Shown here piece after piece: positions 23,856-31,372 of a DNA stretch of 64,000 nt. The first letter of the stretch is position 1, and every line of letters begins with the position of its first letter. Origin of the DNA: Alphaproteobacteria bacterium (GTDB taxonomy: Bacteria > Pseudomonadota > Alphaproteobacteria > Ferrovibrionales > Ferrovibrionaceae). The translations under genes were made by a program, and so were the position numbers. The stretch is taken from the NCBI GenBank assembly GCA_026126215.1, contig JAHCJQ010000006.1, positions 1 to 64,000 of the forward strand, read 5' to 3'. The notes under the pieces were generated by a model that worked only from the letters and a program-made list of their open reading frames with translations, had not been told where the DNA came from and did not search any database.

Positions 23856-24242
23856 ATGTCGGTCGACAAGTCGATGCCGATCCTGATCGTCGATGATTAC
23901 AAGACGATGCTGCGCATCATCTCCAACCTTCTGAAGCAGCTAGGGTTCAGCAACATCGACGAAGCGACCGATGGCGGCGCGGCACTCGGCAAGCTGCGGG
24001 AGAGGAGCTACGGTCTGGTGATCTCGGACTGGAACATGGAACCGATGACCGGGCTGCAGCTTCTGAAGGAGGTGCGGGCCGACGAACGTCTTAAAGGTCT
24101 GCCGTTCATCATGATTACCGCCGAGAGCAAGACCGAGAACGTCATCGCTGCCAAGCAGGCCGGGGTGAACAACTATATCGTCAAGCCGTTCAACGCCGAG
24201 ACGCTCAAGAAGAAGATGTCGTCGGTGCTGGGCGAGTTCTGA
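23856..24242 (+). CDS. cheY: CheY-type single-domain response regulator
   Basis: 128-residue receiver. Acidic pocket Asp13-Asp14, phospho-acceptor Asp58 (VISDWNMEPMTG), Thr88 and Lys110 (IVKPF) are all present; the sequence around helix 4 (ESKTENVIAAKQAGVNNYIVKPFNAETLKKKM) is of the chemotaxis CheY type. It presumably binds the FliM N-terminal motif to change motor rotation. Start ATG after AAGGAG. The neighbouring cheZ dephosphorylates it. No CheA or receptor gene is in the window, so its kinase is elsewhere. Confidence 0.95.
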   Translation: MSVDKSMPILIVDDYKTMLRIISNLLKQLGFSNIDEATDGGAALGKLRERSYGLVISDWNMEPMTGLQLLKEVRADERLKGLPFIMITAESKTENVIAAKQAGVNNYIVKPFNAETLKKKMSSVLGEF

Positions 24243-24278
24243 CGCCGCGCAAGCGCGACGAGGAAGGAAAAGCTGCCG

Positions 24279-24926
24279 ATGCCAGTAACGAACCTGGCCG
24301 CTTCCGGACTGGACCGCCGCATCGCCGAGTTGCGCGCCGTGCGCGGCGGGAGCGTGCGGCTGGAGGAGGTGGGCGAGCTCGTCGAGAGCATGATCGGCAG
24401 CCTGCAAGGCGACTTGTCGCCGGGCGAGATCATCGTCCAGAGGGAACTGGGCGAGCTGGTGGACTATATACGGCAGGCCCATGCGGAGATCGCCTCCATC
24501 CATCCCGCTGAAATCGGCTCGGTGCACATCCCCGCCGCGACCGACGAGCTGGATGCGGTGGTGAGCGCCACCGCCGAGGCCACCAACGCCATCCTCGATG
24601 CTGCCGAACAGCTCAACCGCATGGCGGAAAGCCTGCCCGCGAAGCATGCGGAGGCGCTGGCGGAAATTACGACGCGCATCTACGAGGCGTCAAATTTCCA
24701 GGACATCACAGGTCAGCGCATCACCAAGGTGGTGCGGACCTTGCGCCATATCGAGGACAGGGTTCTTGCCCTGGCGCACAGTTTTGGCGAGGCGGCATCG
24801 GTGCCTGTCGATACCTCAAGTGGCTCTGCCCGGGACGACGAGGCGTCCTTGCTCAACGGTCCGCAGCTTCCAGGCCGGGCCAACAGCCAGGCGGACATCG
24901 ATGCGCTGCTGGAAAGCTTTGACTGA
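24279..24926 (+). CDS. cheZ: CheY-P phosphatase CheZ
   Basis: 215-residue helical protein. The CheZ active-site region is visible as YEASNFQDITGQRITKVVRTLRHIE, with the catalytic Gln in FQDITGQR. The C-terminus ends in QADIDALLESFD, the tethered CheY-binding peptide typical of CheZ and similar to FliM's LNQDEIDSLLGFD, so the same CheY face is recognised by both. Cytoplasmic. It lies between cheY and the motB-like pair, 3 bp from the next start. Confidence 0.92.
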   Translation: MPVTNLAASGLDRRIAELRAVRGGSVRLEEVGELVESMIGSLQGDLSPGEIIVQRELGELVDYIRQAHAEIASIHPAEIGSVHIPAATDELDAVVSATAEATNAILDAAEQLNRMAESLPAKHAEALAEITTRIYEASNFQDITGQRITKVVRTLRHIEDRVLALAHSFGEAASVPVDTSSGSARDDEASLLNGPQLPGRANSQADIDALLESFD

Positions 24927-24929
24927 GAG

Positions 24930-25547
24930 ATGACGCGCGCGGGACCACAATCCCGGATCGAAACACGCGATCCGAGCGTGATGGTCTTCATGTCGCTGTA
25001 TCTGATCCTGCTCACGTTCTTCATCGTCCTGGCGGCCCTCTCGCGCGTCGAAAACCGGCGGCTCGAGCAGGCGCTCATCGGGGTCGAGCATTCCTTTGGC
25101 GGTGCCGGCGGGCGGAGCCGGGTCAGCGTCATCGAGCCGCTCGATCCGTCGGCGCTTCCCGGAAGCGACGTAGCGGCACTGCTGAGCGAGGAACTGGCCG
25201 CCCTTGCCGTCCTGCCGTTCGCGTCGCTCTCGGCCGAGCGGGGCGAGGTCCGGCTCGCGATGCCGGCACGGCTCTTCTTCCCGCCCTCGGGCAGCGAACT
25301 GACCGGTCTGGGCAAGCGGGTTCTCCATAGCCTTGCCAAAGTCGCCGCGCGCGTGGAGGAGCCGTTACGGCTCGGCATTCTCCTGGTCCGCCCGGCAAGT
25401 TTCTGGGGTCTCGGACCGTTGCCGCTCGATCGTGCCGCAGCACTGCGCGCGGCCTTGCACGAGGCGATCGCGGGCGCGGACATCGGCATCGTGGATGCAG
25501 GCGGCGGCGACATCGTTTTCCGCTTCCGCATCGTTCAGGAGGAGTAG
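24930..25547 (+). CDS. degenerate MotB-like protein lacking the proton-binding Asp
   Basis: 205 residues: a single N-terminal TM helix (VMVFMSLYLILLTFFIVLAAL), then a periplasmic domain with the OmpA/MotB outline (ARLFFPPSGSELTGLGKRVLHSLAKVAARV; LDRAAALRAALHEAI; DIVFRFRI). Aligning the TM on its FF pair with MotB puts Ser22 where MotB has the essential aspartate, and the peptidoglycan-binding TD..G motif is absent. It immediately precedes a MotB that keeps the Asp. It may form a heterodimer with it or be a structural stator subunit; a non-motor OmpA-like protein is possible. Start 3 bp after the cheZ stop. Confidence 0.7.
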   Translation: MTRAGPQSRIETRDPSVMVFMSLYLILLTFFIVLAALSRVENRRLEQALIGVEHSFGGAGGRSRVSVIEPLDPSALPGSDVAALLSEELAALAVLPFASLSAERGEVRLAMPARLFFPPSGSELTGLGKRVLHSLAKVAARVEEPLRLGILLVRPASFWGLGPLPLDRAAALRAALHEAIAGADIGIVDAGGGDIVFRFRIVQEE

Positions 25548-25552
25548 CGGAA

Positions 25553-26212
25553 TTGATCCGCCTGTCTTTTGCATCGGGATCGGGCACGCCGCTCTGGCTG
25601 GTGACGCTGGCCGATCTGCTGGCGCTGCTGCTTGCCTTCTTCGTCCTGCTCTTCGCCATGTCCAACCTGGAGGCGCCGGCCTGGCGCGCGATCAGCCAGT
25701 CACTCGGCACCGCGTTCAATCCGGCGGCCTTGATCGGAGCTGGTCGGGCGAGGCAGGACGTGCCTGGCCGCGCCATGGCTCCGGCGACCGACCCTGGATA
25801 TCTGGCGACGGTCATCGCCGGCAAGCTCGCCAGCGATCCGGCGCTTGCCGGAGCGCGGACCGATCTGCGTGCCGATCATCTGGCGATCACGCTGCCGCCC
25901 GGCATTTTCTTCGCGCGCGGCGCGGCGGAAATGACCGAGCCGGCGCGCCGTGCCGCCGTTTCCCTCGCGACGACCCTCGCCTCCCTCGGTAACCGGATCG
26001 AGATTTATGGCGCGACCGATCTCCCCGCGATCGGGGAGGAGCGCGATGCCGCGTCGTGGATTCTGTCACTTCGGCGCGCCCATGCGTTGGCCGGGGCGCT
26101 CGCCGAGGCCGGTTATCCGGGGCCGGTCCCGGCCTTCGCTGCCGGAAGGACCAGTGCCGATATCGAAATCGTCATCGCGCTCGAACACCGGAGCGACCCG
26201 CATGCGCCCTGA
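25553..26212 (+). CDS. motB: MotB-like stator protein
   Basis: 219 residues. TM helix LVTLADLLALLLAFFVLLFAMS contains Asp21 at the position of the proton-carrying MotB aspartate, 8 residues before the FF pair. A linker of about 50 residues leads to an OmpA-C-like peptidoglycan-binding domain (LPPGIFFARGAAEMTEPARRAA; IEIYGATD; LSLRRAHALAGALAEAGY). The domain is less conserved than in canonical MotB. MotA is not in the window. The start lies 5 bp after the upstream MotB-like gene; the 3' end overlaps the TPR gene by 11 bases. Confidence 0.8.
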   Translation: MIRLSFASGSGTPLWLVTLADLLALLLAFFVLLFAMSNLEAPAWRAISQSLGTAFNPAALIGAGRARQDVPGRAMAPATDPGYLATVIAGKLASDPALAGARTDLRADHLAITLPPGIFFARGAAEMTEPARRAAVSLATTLASLGNRIEIYGATDLPAIGEERDAASWILSLRRAHALAGALAEAGYPGPVPAFAAGRTSADIEIVIALEHRSDPHAP

Positions 26213-29102
26213 TTTCCTCGCCATCCCGACACTCTGCCTCGCTCTCTTGCTGCCCTCGGGCATGGCCGGGGCGCAGGCGCCGCAAGTGCGCGCGGGCGAA
26301 CATGCCGGCTACAGCCGTCTGGTCGTCGAGTGGCCGGGCGCGTTCAGCTATGAAGCGAAGGTGGAGGGCGGGCGCGCGCGCATCGTGCTCGATCGCGGTT
26401 CGGAATTCGATCTCGCGGCGGCGGCGGGAACCCTGCCAAGCCGGCTGCGAGCGGCACGTGCGACGATGGAAGACGGCAGGCTGGTCATTGAAGTCGAAGC
26501 GGTCCCGGGCGCCGGGCTCAAAGTGGCGCGCTGGGGCAACCGGCTGGTGATCGACGCGGCGGCCGCCGCGCAAGCCAAGCCCGCGCGGGCCGAGTCCAGG
26601 CCGGCGCCGAAAGCGGCGACGCCGGCCGCGCCGCCGCCGCCGGCCGGACCGGAACGACGGGCGCCACAACCTGCTTCCACTCCGCCCCAGGTGCGGGATG
26701 CGCTGCCCGCTGCCACGCCTCCGGCGGCAAAAACTGTCGCGGAGCCACGACCGGAGGCGGCGCAGCCGCAACTCGCGCTTGCACTCGAAGCCGAAAAGCG
26801 TCCGGACGGCGCCCGCCTCGTCTTTCGCAGCCCGACCCCGCGGGCGGCGCTGGTGCTGCATCGCGCCGGCACGCTCTGGGTCGTGCTCGATGGCGCGCCG
26901 GCGCGCCTCGACCTCGCGGGTCTCGTTCCGGCGCTGGGAGAGGCCGCCGGCCGGGCGGAGCAGATCTCCCATGAGGCAGCGACGATCCTGCGCCTGCCGC
27001 TCAGGCCCGGCCTGTTGCCGGTTGCGCGCCGCGCCGGCAATGATTGGGTCGTCGAACTCCGGCCCTCGGCCGATGGTGCGCTGGCCCGTCCGGTCGAGGT
27101 GCGGGCCGAACGCGATGGCACCGGTGGACGCCTTCTCGTGGCGTTGGTCGAGGCGGGCGAACCGCTCGCCCTGACCGACCCGGATGTGGGGGACCGGCTG
27201 GTCCTGGTGCCCAGCGCCGCGTCCGGTCTCGGCATGAACCTGCCGCGCCAGTATCCGCAGCTCACCATGTTGCAGAGCGCGCAGGGGCTTGCGATCCAGG
27301 TGAAGAGCGATCATCTCGCGGTGACGCGCGCCGGTTCGCAGGTGGCGATCCATGCGGAGGGCGGTGTGCTGGCGGCGGCGCTGGGTGCGGCCGACGTCAA
27401 GCCGAGCGGCGGGCTGCTTCGCTTTGGCGACTGGGCCGGGCCGCGCGATGGCTTCGTCCGGCGCGAGCAGGAGCTGCTGGCAGCGCTCGCGGCGGCCCCT
27501 GTCGCGCGCCAGCCCTCGGCGCGCCTCGATCTGGCGCGCTTCTATCTGGCCAATGGCATGGCGCAGGAGGCGGTCGGCGTGCTCGGTCGGCTGAGCCGTT
27601 CCGACCCGGCCATGTTCGAGGAGCGCGGAAACCGGCTGCTGCGTGGCGCGGCGCTGGTCGCGGCGCGCCGGCCCGGCGAGGCGGAAGCCGACCTCACCCA
27701 CCCGACGCTGGCGGAAGATGGCGAGGGCGCGCTCTGGCGCGGGCGGATGTATCTGTTGCAGGAGCGCAATGGCGAGGCGCGGGCCGAGTTCATCAGGGCC
27801 GGCGACAGCTTCGTCCGCTATGGCGAGCCATTGCGCAGCCGCATGCTGACGGAGATGGCCGAGGCCTATCTCCAGGCGGGCGACAAGGAGAGCGCCGCCG
27901 CGGTTCTCGCCGTATTCGACAAGGCGGCGGCGCCGGAGACAATGGCCAGCCGGATCAGTTATCTCAAGGGTCGCTTTCATGAGCGCCACGACGATCCCGC
28001 TTCGGCGATCCTGGCCTATGAAATGGCGGAGGCAGGCGGCGAGCGGCTGACGCGTGCCCGCGCCCTGCTGGCGCGCACCGCATTGCAGGTGCGTGGTGGC
28101 AAGATCGAGAAGCAGGAGGCGATCGAGCGCCTGGAGGGACTGCGCTATGCCTGGCGTGGCGACAGGGTGGAACTCGAGACCTTGCGGCGCCTGGGCGATC
28201 TCTACCTGGCGACAGGCGACTACCGGTCCGCGCTCGCCACCATGCGACAGGCGATCACGCTCTTCCCCCGCTCGGCAGAGGCGAAGGAGCTGGCCTCGGC
28301 CATGGGCCGGGCCTTCGAGCACCTGTTCCTGGACGGGCTGGCCGACCATATGCCGCCCGTCGAAGCTCTCGGCCTCTTCTTCGACTATCGAGAACTGGCC
28401 CCGGTCGGCGCGCGCGGCGACGAGATGATCGGGCGGCTGGCCGGTCGGCTGGTGGCGCTCGACCTGCTCGACCGGGCGGGCGAACTGCTGGAGCATCAGG
28501 TCGGCTCCCGCCTAACCGGCACGCCGAAGGCGCTGGCCGCCATCGATCTCGCGGCCATCCGCCTGCTGGACGGCAAGCCCGAAAAGGCGCTCGCCGCCCT
28601 GCGCCACGCGGCCAGCGGACTGCCCGAGGCGCGGATGCCGGAACGGCGCCTGCTCGAGGCACGGGCGCTGATCGCGCTCGACCGGCCGGCCGAGGCACTT
28701 GCGGCGATTGCCCAGGAAACCGGCGAGCAGGCGCTTGGCCTGCGCGCGCAGATTCACTGGAGGGGGCAGAATTGGCCCGGCGCGGCCGAGGCACTCGGCG
28801 CATTGCTGCGACGGGGCGGCGGACCTGGCGAAAAGCTCGATGCCGCTGCCCGGCAGCGGGCGTTGCAGCTCGCGGTGGCGCTCGCTTATGCCGGAGACGG
28901 CGCCGGCATCGACCGGCTGCGTGCCGAGTTCTCCGCCCGCTTCGAGGGCAGCGCCGAGGCGCCAGCCTTCCGGGTGCTGACGAACCGGGTCAACCGTAAC
29001 GAGACGGAGTTCCGGGAGCTTGCCCGCAGCATTGCGGGGCTGGGCCAGCTCGATGCCTTCATGAGCGAGTACCGCGACAGGCTGCGCAAGAGCGCATCCT
29101 GA
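26202..29102 (+). CDS. exported TPR protein of the motor operon
   Basis: 966 residues. Signal peptide (MRPDFLAIPTLCLALLLPSGMAGAQA); a beta-rich AMIN-like N-terminal region (GYSRLVVEWPGAFSYEAKVEGGRARIVLDR); a Pro/Ala-rich linker around 125-190; a second domain of similar type to about 480; then a long alpha-helical TPR solenoid to the end (for instance YLANGMAQEAVGVLGRLSRSD and YLATGDYRSALATMRQAITLFP). Periplasmic. The overlap with motB implies coupled synthesis. By place and export it could be a MotC-like stator partner, with MotE as a possible chaperone; no sequence identity to MotC is claimed. Upstream in-frame codons are ruled out because they lie inside motB. Confidence 0.75.
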   Translation: MRPDFLAIPTLCLALLLPSGMAGAQAPQVRAGEHAGYSRLVVEWPGAFSYEAKVEGGRARIVLDRGSEFDLAAAAGTLPSRLRAARATMEDGRLVIEVEAVPGAGLKVARWGNRLVIDAAAAAQAKPARAESRPAPKAATPAAPPPPAGPERRAPQPASTPPQVRDALPAATPPAAKTVAEPRPEAAQPQLALALEAEKRPDGARLVFRSPTPRAALVLHRAGTLWVVLDGAPARLDLAGLVPALGEAAGRAEQISHEAATILRLPLRPGLLPVARRAGNDWVVELRPSADGALARPVEVRAERDGTGGRLLVALVEAGEPLALTDPDVGDRLVLVPSAASGLGMNLPRQYPQLTMLQSAQGLAIQVKSDHLAVTRAGSQVAIHAEGGVLAAALGAADVKPSGGLLRFGDWAGPRDGFVRREQELLAALAAAPVARQPSARLDLARFYLANGMAQEAVGVLGRLSRSDPAMFEERGNRLLRGAALVAARRPGEAEADLTHPTLAEDGEGALWRGRMYLLQERNGEARAEFIRAGDSFVRYGEPLRSRMLTEMAEAYLQAGDKESAAAVLAVFDKAAAPETMASRISYLKGRFHERHDDPASAILAYEMAEAGGERLTRARALLARTALQVRGGKIEKQEAIERLEGLRYAWRGDRVELETLRRLGDLYLATGDYRSALATMRQAITLFPRSAEAKELASAMGRAFEHLFLDGLADHMPPVEALGLFFDYRELAPVGARGDEMIGRLAGRLVALDLLDRAGELLEHQVGSRLTGTPKALAAIDLAAIRLLDGKPEKALAALRHAASGLPEARMPERRLLEARALIALDRPAEALAAIAQETGEQALGLRAQIHWRGQNWPGAAEALGALLRRGGGPGEKLDAAARQRALQLAVALAYAGDGAGIDRLRAEFSARFEGSAEAPAFRVLTNRVNRNETEFRELARSIAGLGQLDAFMSEYRDRLRKSAS

Positions 29103-29124
29103 TCGAAAGGACTGGGGCGGGCGC

Positions 29125-29871
29125 TCAGGCGCCGGCGAAGCTGCGCACCAGCGATCCGGCCAGCAGGTTCCAGCCGTCCACCAGGACGAAGAAGATCAGC
29201 TTGAAGGGCAGGGAGAGAATGATGGGTGGCAGCATCATCATGCCCATCGACATGAGGAGCGAGGCCACCACCATGTCGATGATGATGAAGGGCACGAAGA
29301 GCAGGAAACCGATCTCGAAGGCGCGCTTGAGTTCGCTGATCATGAAGGCCGGGATGAGGACGCGCAGCGGTATTGCCGCGGGATCCTGAACACTCTCGAT
29401 CCGTCCCATGTCCATGAACAGCCGCAGGTCGTTCTCGCGCACGTGTGTGCGCATGAATTCGTGCACGGGCGCCACCGTGCGCTCGAAGGCTTCCGCTTCC
29501 TCGATACGATCCTCGATCAGCGGCAGGATCCCGTCCCGATAGCTGCGCTCGAACGTGGGCGCCATGATGAAGGCGGTCAGGAACAGCGCCAGGCTGATCA
29601 GGACCACGTTGGGCGGCGTCATCTGCGTGCCGAGCGCGCTGCGCACCAGCGATAGCACGATGACGATCCGCGTGAAGGACGTGACGACGACCAGGATCGA
29701 GGGCGCGAGGCTCAGTACCGTGATCAGCGCGATGAGCTGCACGATCCGGCCGGTGAGCTGCCCGCTTTCGCCGAGATCTATACTGACCGACTGGGCCAAA
29801 GCCGCCCCCGGGGCGAGGCAGGCCAGCAGGACGGCAGGGAGGAGGAGGGACATTCTACGCATGCGTTGCAT
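29125..29871 (-). CDS. fliP: flagellar export gate protein FliP
   Basis: 248-residue core component of the FliPQR export gate. Signal peptide-like N-terminus (LLLPAVLLACLAPGAALA) and FliP signatures LAPSILVVVTSFTRIVIVLSLVRSALGTQMTPPNVVLISLALFLT and, in the C-terminal part, LIPAFMISELKRAFEIGFLLFVPFIIIDMVVASLLMSMGMMMLPP. The start overlaps fliO by 17 bases. It ends convergently with the TPR gene, 22 bp away. Confidence 0.97.
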   Translation of the reverse strand: MQRMRRMSLLLPAVLLACLAPGAALAQSVSIDLGESGQLTGRIVQLIALITVLSLAPSILVVVTSFTRIVIVLSLVRSALGTQMTPPNVVLISLALFLTAFIMAPTFERSYRDGILPLIEDRIEEAEAFERTVAPVHEFMRTHVRENDLRLFMDMGRIESVQDPAAIPLRVLIPAFMISELKRAFEIGFLLFVPFIIIDMVVASLLMSMGMMMLPPIILSLPFKLIFFVLVDGWNLLAGSLVRSFAGA

Positions 29872-30157
29872 CCTGGCTGGCCGGAGCAGGCGCCTCGCGC
29901 CCGGCGTCCTTCTCGATCAGCAGCGCCCCGCCGGCGCCTAGAAGCAGGAGATGCTCCCTTCCGTCGCGGCGAACCAGGAGGAGGCGGTGGCGCGCGTCGA
30001 TTTGCAGGCTCTCGACGACGCCGAGCCGCCGCCCCTGGCGTGCCTGCGCGATGCCGAGACCGGCGCCGAAGCGGCGCAGCGCCCAGGCGGTGGCGAGGAT
30101 GAGGCCGACAACGAGCAGCAGCGCGGCGGCGAAACGGAGATAGTCGAGGGCGCTCAT
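29855..30157 (-). CDS. fliO: flagellar export protein FliO
   Basis: 100 residues: one TM helix (YLRFAAALLLVVGLILATAWALRRF) followed by a small cytoplasmic beta domain (RLGVVESLQIDARHRLLLVRRDGREHLLLLG), the classic FliO pattern. Assists FliP complex assembly. It overlaps both neighbours, so it is coupled in the 30776-to-29125 minus-strand operon. Confidence 0.9.
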   Translation of the reverse strand: MSALDYLRFAAALLLVVGLILATAWALRRFGAGLGIAQARQGRRLGVVESLQIDARHRLLLVRRDGREHLLLLGAGGALLIEKDAGREAPAPASQDATHA

Positions 30158-30450
30158 GTGCGGAGGGAATTTTCCATGCTGGCGCGCCAATCCTCGCCGA
30201 GGATTCGGCGCTGCTGCCGCTCCATAGCTCGCCCGGTTTCGTCGAGATCGCCCATCAGCTTCTCGATCAGCGGCACCAGGCGAAGGGCCTCGGCCCGGTC
30301 CATCGACTGCAGCCTGGCGCAGACCCCCTCGATCCGCGGGACGATCGCGGCGAGATCGCAGATCCGGCCGTCATTGGCCTTAAGGCGGGCATCGGCAACA
30401 AGGCCGATGACCTCCGCGATGTCGTAGCGCAGGGAGCGCGGTTCGTTCAT
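30154..30450 (-). CDS. 98-residue helical protein of the fliO-fliP operon
   Basis: Not recognised. Short, soluble, helical, with alternating charged and hydrophobic residues (YDIAEVIGLVADARLKANDGRICDLAAIVPRIEGVCARLQSMDR; then LVPLIEKLMGDLDETGRAMERQQRRI). Overlaps the FlhB-domain gene and fliO by 4 bases on each side. The operon position suggests a chaperone or regulator of export-gate assembly; nothing in the sequence proves that. Confidence 0.7.
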   Translation of the reverse strand: MNEPRSLRYDIAEVIGLVADARLKANDGRICDLAAIVPRIEGVCARLQSMDRAEALRLVPLIEKLMGDLDETGRAMERQQRRILGEDWRASMENSLRT

Positions 30451-30776
30451 CGGGCGGGCTCCGTCGCGGGCGGCGCATCCGCCGGCGCATGGGCGGGCGT
30501 CGTGCGGCCCTGCATCCGGTAGAGGTAGTGGAGGATTTCCATGACGGCGGGCAGGGCTTCCAGCGGAATCGGGCTGTCGATGTCGAGCTGCTCGAGGATT
30601 TCCGCCAGATCGGCATCCTCGCGCACCTTGACGCCGTGATCGAAGGCCAGCCGCAGGATCTCTTCGGCGAGCGCGCCGCGACCCTTGGCCAGGATCCTCG
30701 GCCCTTCCCGCCCCTCAAGCTCCAGCGCCACCGCCTTCTGCGGAGCGGCGCCGGCGATCTTTGAGTTCTGCGACAT
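30447..30776 (-). CDS. free-standing FlhB C-terminal domain-like protein
   Basis: 109 residues resembling the cytoplasmic domain of FlhB (EscU/YscU family; compare FlhX/YlqH): APQKAVALELEGREGPRILAKGRGALAEEILRLAFDHGVKVREDADLAEILEQLDIDSPIPLEALPAVMEILHYLYRM-type sequence. The NPTH autocleavage motif and the membrane domain are missing. It corresponds to the part downstream of NPTH (compare [35 protein letters not shown] in flhB). First gene of the operon leading to fliO and fliP, divergent from flgB. Possibly a substrate-switch modulator. Tail Pro/Ala-rich. Confidence 0.82.
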   Translation of the reverse strand: MSQNSKIAGAAPQKAVALELEGREGPRILAKGRGALAEEILRLAFDHGVKVREDADLAEILEQLDIDSPIPLEALPAVMEILHYLYRMQGRTTPAHAPADAPPATEPAR

Positions 30777-30819
30777 TCCACGCCCCGCCTTGCCTGCGCG
30801 GCAGGATCGCCGGTCATGC

Positions 30820-30835
30820 CTAACATGTGGTTAAC
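30820..30835. promoter_or_regulatory. CtrA-type motif 1, flgB / FlhB-like divergent region
   Basis: CTAA-CATGTGG-TTAAC; 7-base spacing with one change in the left half. Lies 44 bp from the start of the minus-strand operon and 100 bp before flgB. Confidence 0.55.
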
Positions 30836-30851
30836 GGCGGCCGGCGCGCCA

Positions 30852-30867
30852 TTCACCATTCGTTAAC
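30852..30867 (+). promoter_or_regulatory. CtrA-type motif 2 before flgB
   Basis: TTCA-CCATTCG-TTAAC; right half perfect, 7-base spacing, 67 bp before flgB. With motif 1 it gives one plausible site per divergent operon. Confidence 0.55.
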
Positions 30868-30934
30868 GCAGAACGCCCATGATCGCGAAGAACTGCAAGG
30901 AACCGCGACCGATGCGTCGCCGGAGGGCCCGACT

Positions 30935-31348
30935 ATGGACCTCGACAGGATGCCGATCTTCTCCGCGCTGACGCGCCGCATGGACTGGCTTTCGGAGCGC
31001 CAGCGGGTGATCGCGCAGAATATCGCCAATGCCGACACGCCCGGCTACCGGCCCCAGGAACTCAAGCCGCTTTCCTTCCGCGAACTTGTGGCGAGGGAAG
31101 GGGCGCCTGGCGGGCGCATGGCGCCGGTCCAGACGAGCGAGGGACATATCAAGGGCGGCGCGACGCAGGTCCGCCACCGGGTGGAGACCCAGCGCCAGAC
31201 CTACGAGACCGCGCCTTCCGGAAACGCGGTCGTGCTGGAGGAACAGCTCGTCAAGATGGCCGAAACGCAGCTTGAATTCTCCACTGCCGCTAATCTCTAT
31301 CGCAAGCATGTGGGCCTGCTGAAGCTCGCGCTCGGACGGCGCGGCTGA
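30935..31348 (+). CDS. flgB: flagellar proximal rod protein FlgB
   Basis: 137 residues. FlgB pattern: IFSALTRRMDWLSERQRVIAQNIANADTPGYRPQELKPLSF at the N-terminus and VVLEEQLVKMAETQLEFSTAANLYRKHVGLLKLALGR at the C-terminus. Secreted, proximal rod. The start ATG has CGGAGGG upstream. It opens the operon flgB-flgC-fliE-fliQ-fliR-flhB, with cckA following. Confidence 0.96.
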   Translation: MDLDRMPIFSALTRRMDWLSERQRVIAQNIANADTPGYRPQELKPLSFRELVAREGAPGGRMAPVQTSEGHIKGGATQVRHRVETQRQTYETAPSGNAVVLEEQLVKMAETQLEFSTAANLYRKHVGLLKLALGRRG

Positions 31349-31372
31349 GGGCGGAGGGTAAGGACGCTCGCC

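Noticed and set aside
24930-26212. Reading the two MotB-like genes as one frameshifted gene
   Set aside because: Each has its own TM helix and full periplasmic domain, its own start codon, and clear 5-bp spacing; a frameshift would not duplicate the architecture.
26172-28496. A 774-codon minus-strand open frame opposite the large TPR gene
   Set aside because: Low-complexity Arg/His/Gln composition and no recognisable domain; the plus-strand gene has signal peptide, TPRs and operon coupling.
30797-30815. A possible further copy of the flagellar palindrome (CGCGGCA...GCCGGTC) beside the flgB CtrA-type motif
   Set aside because: The half-sites are one base closer than in the other copies and the outer bases do not pair; too degenerate to list.
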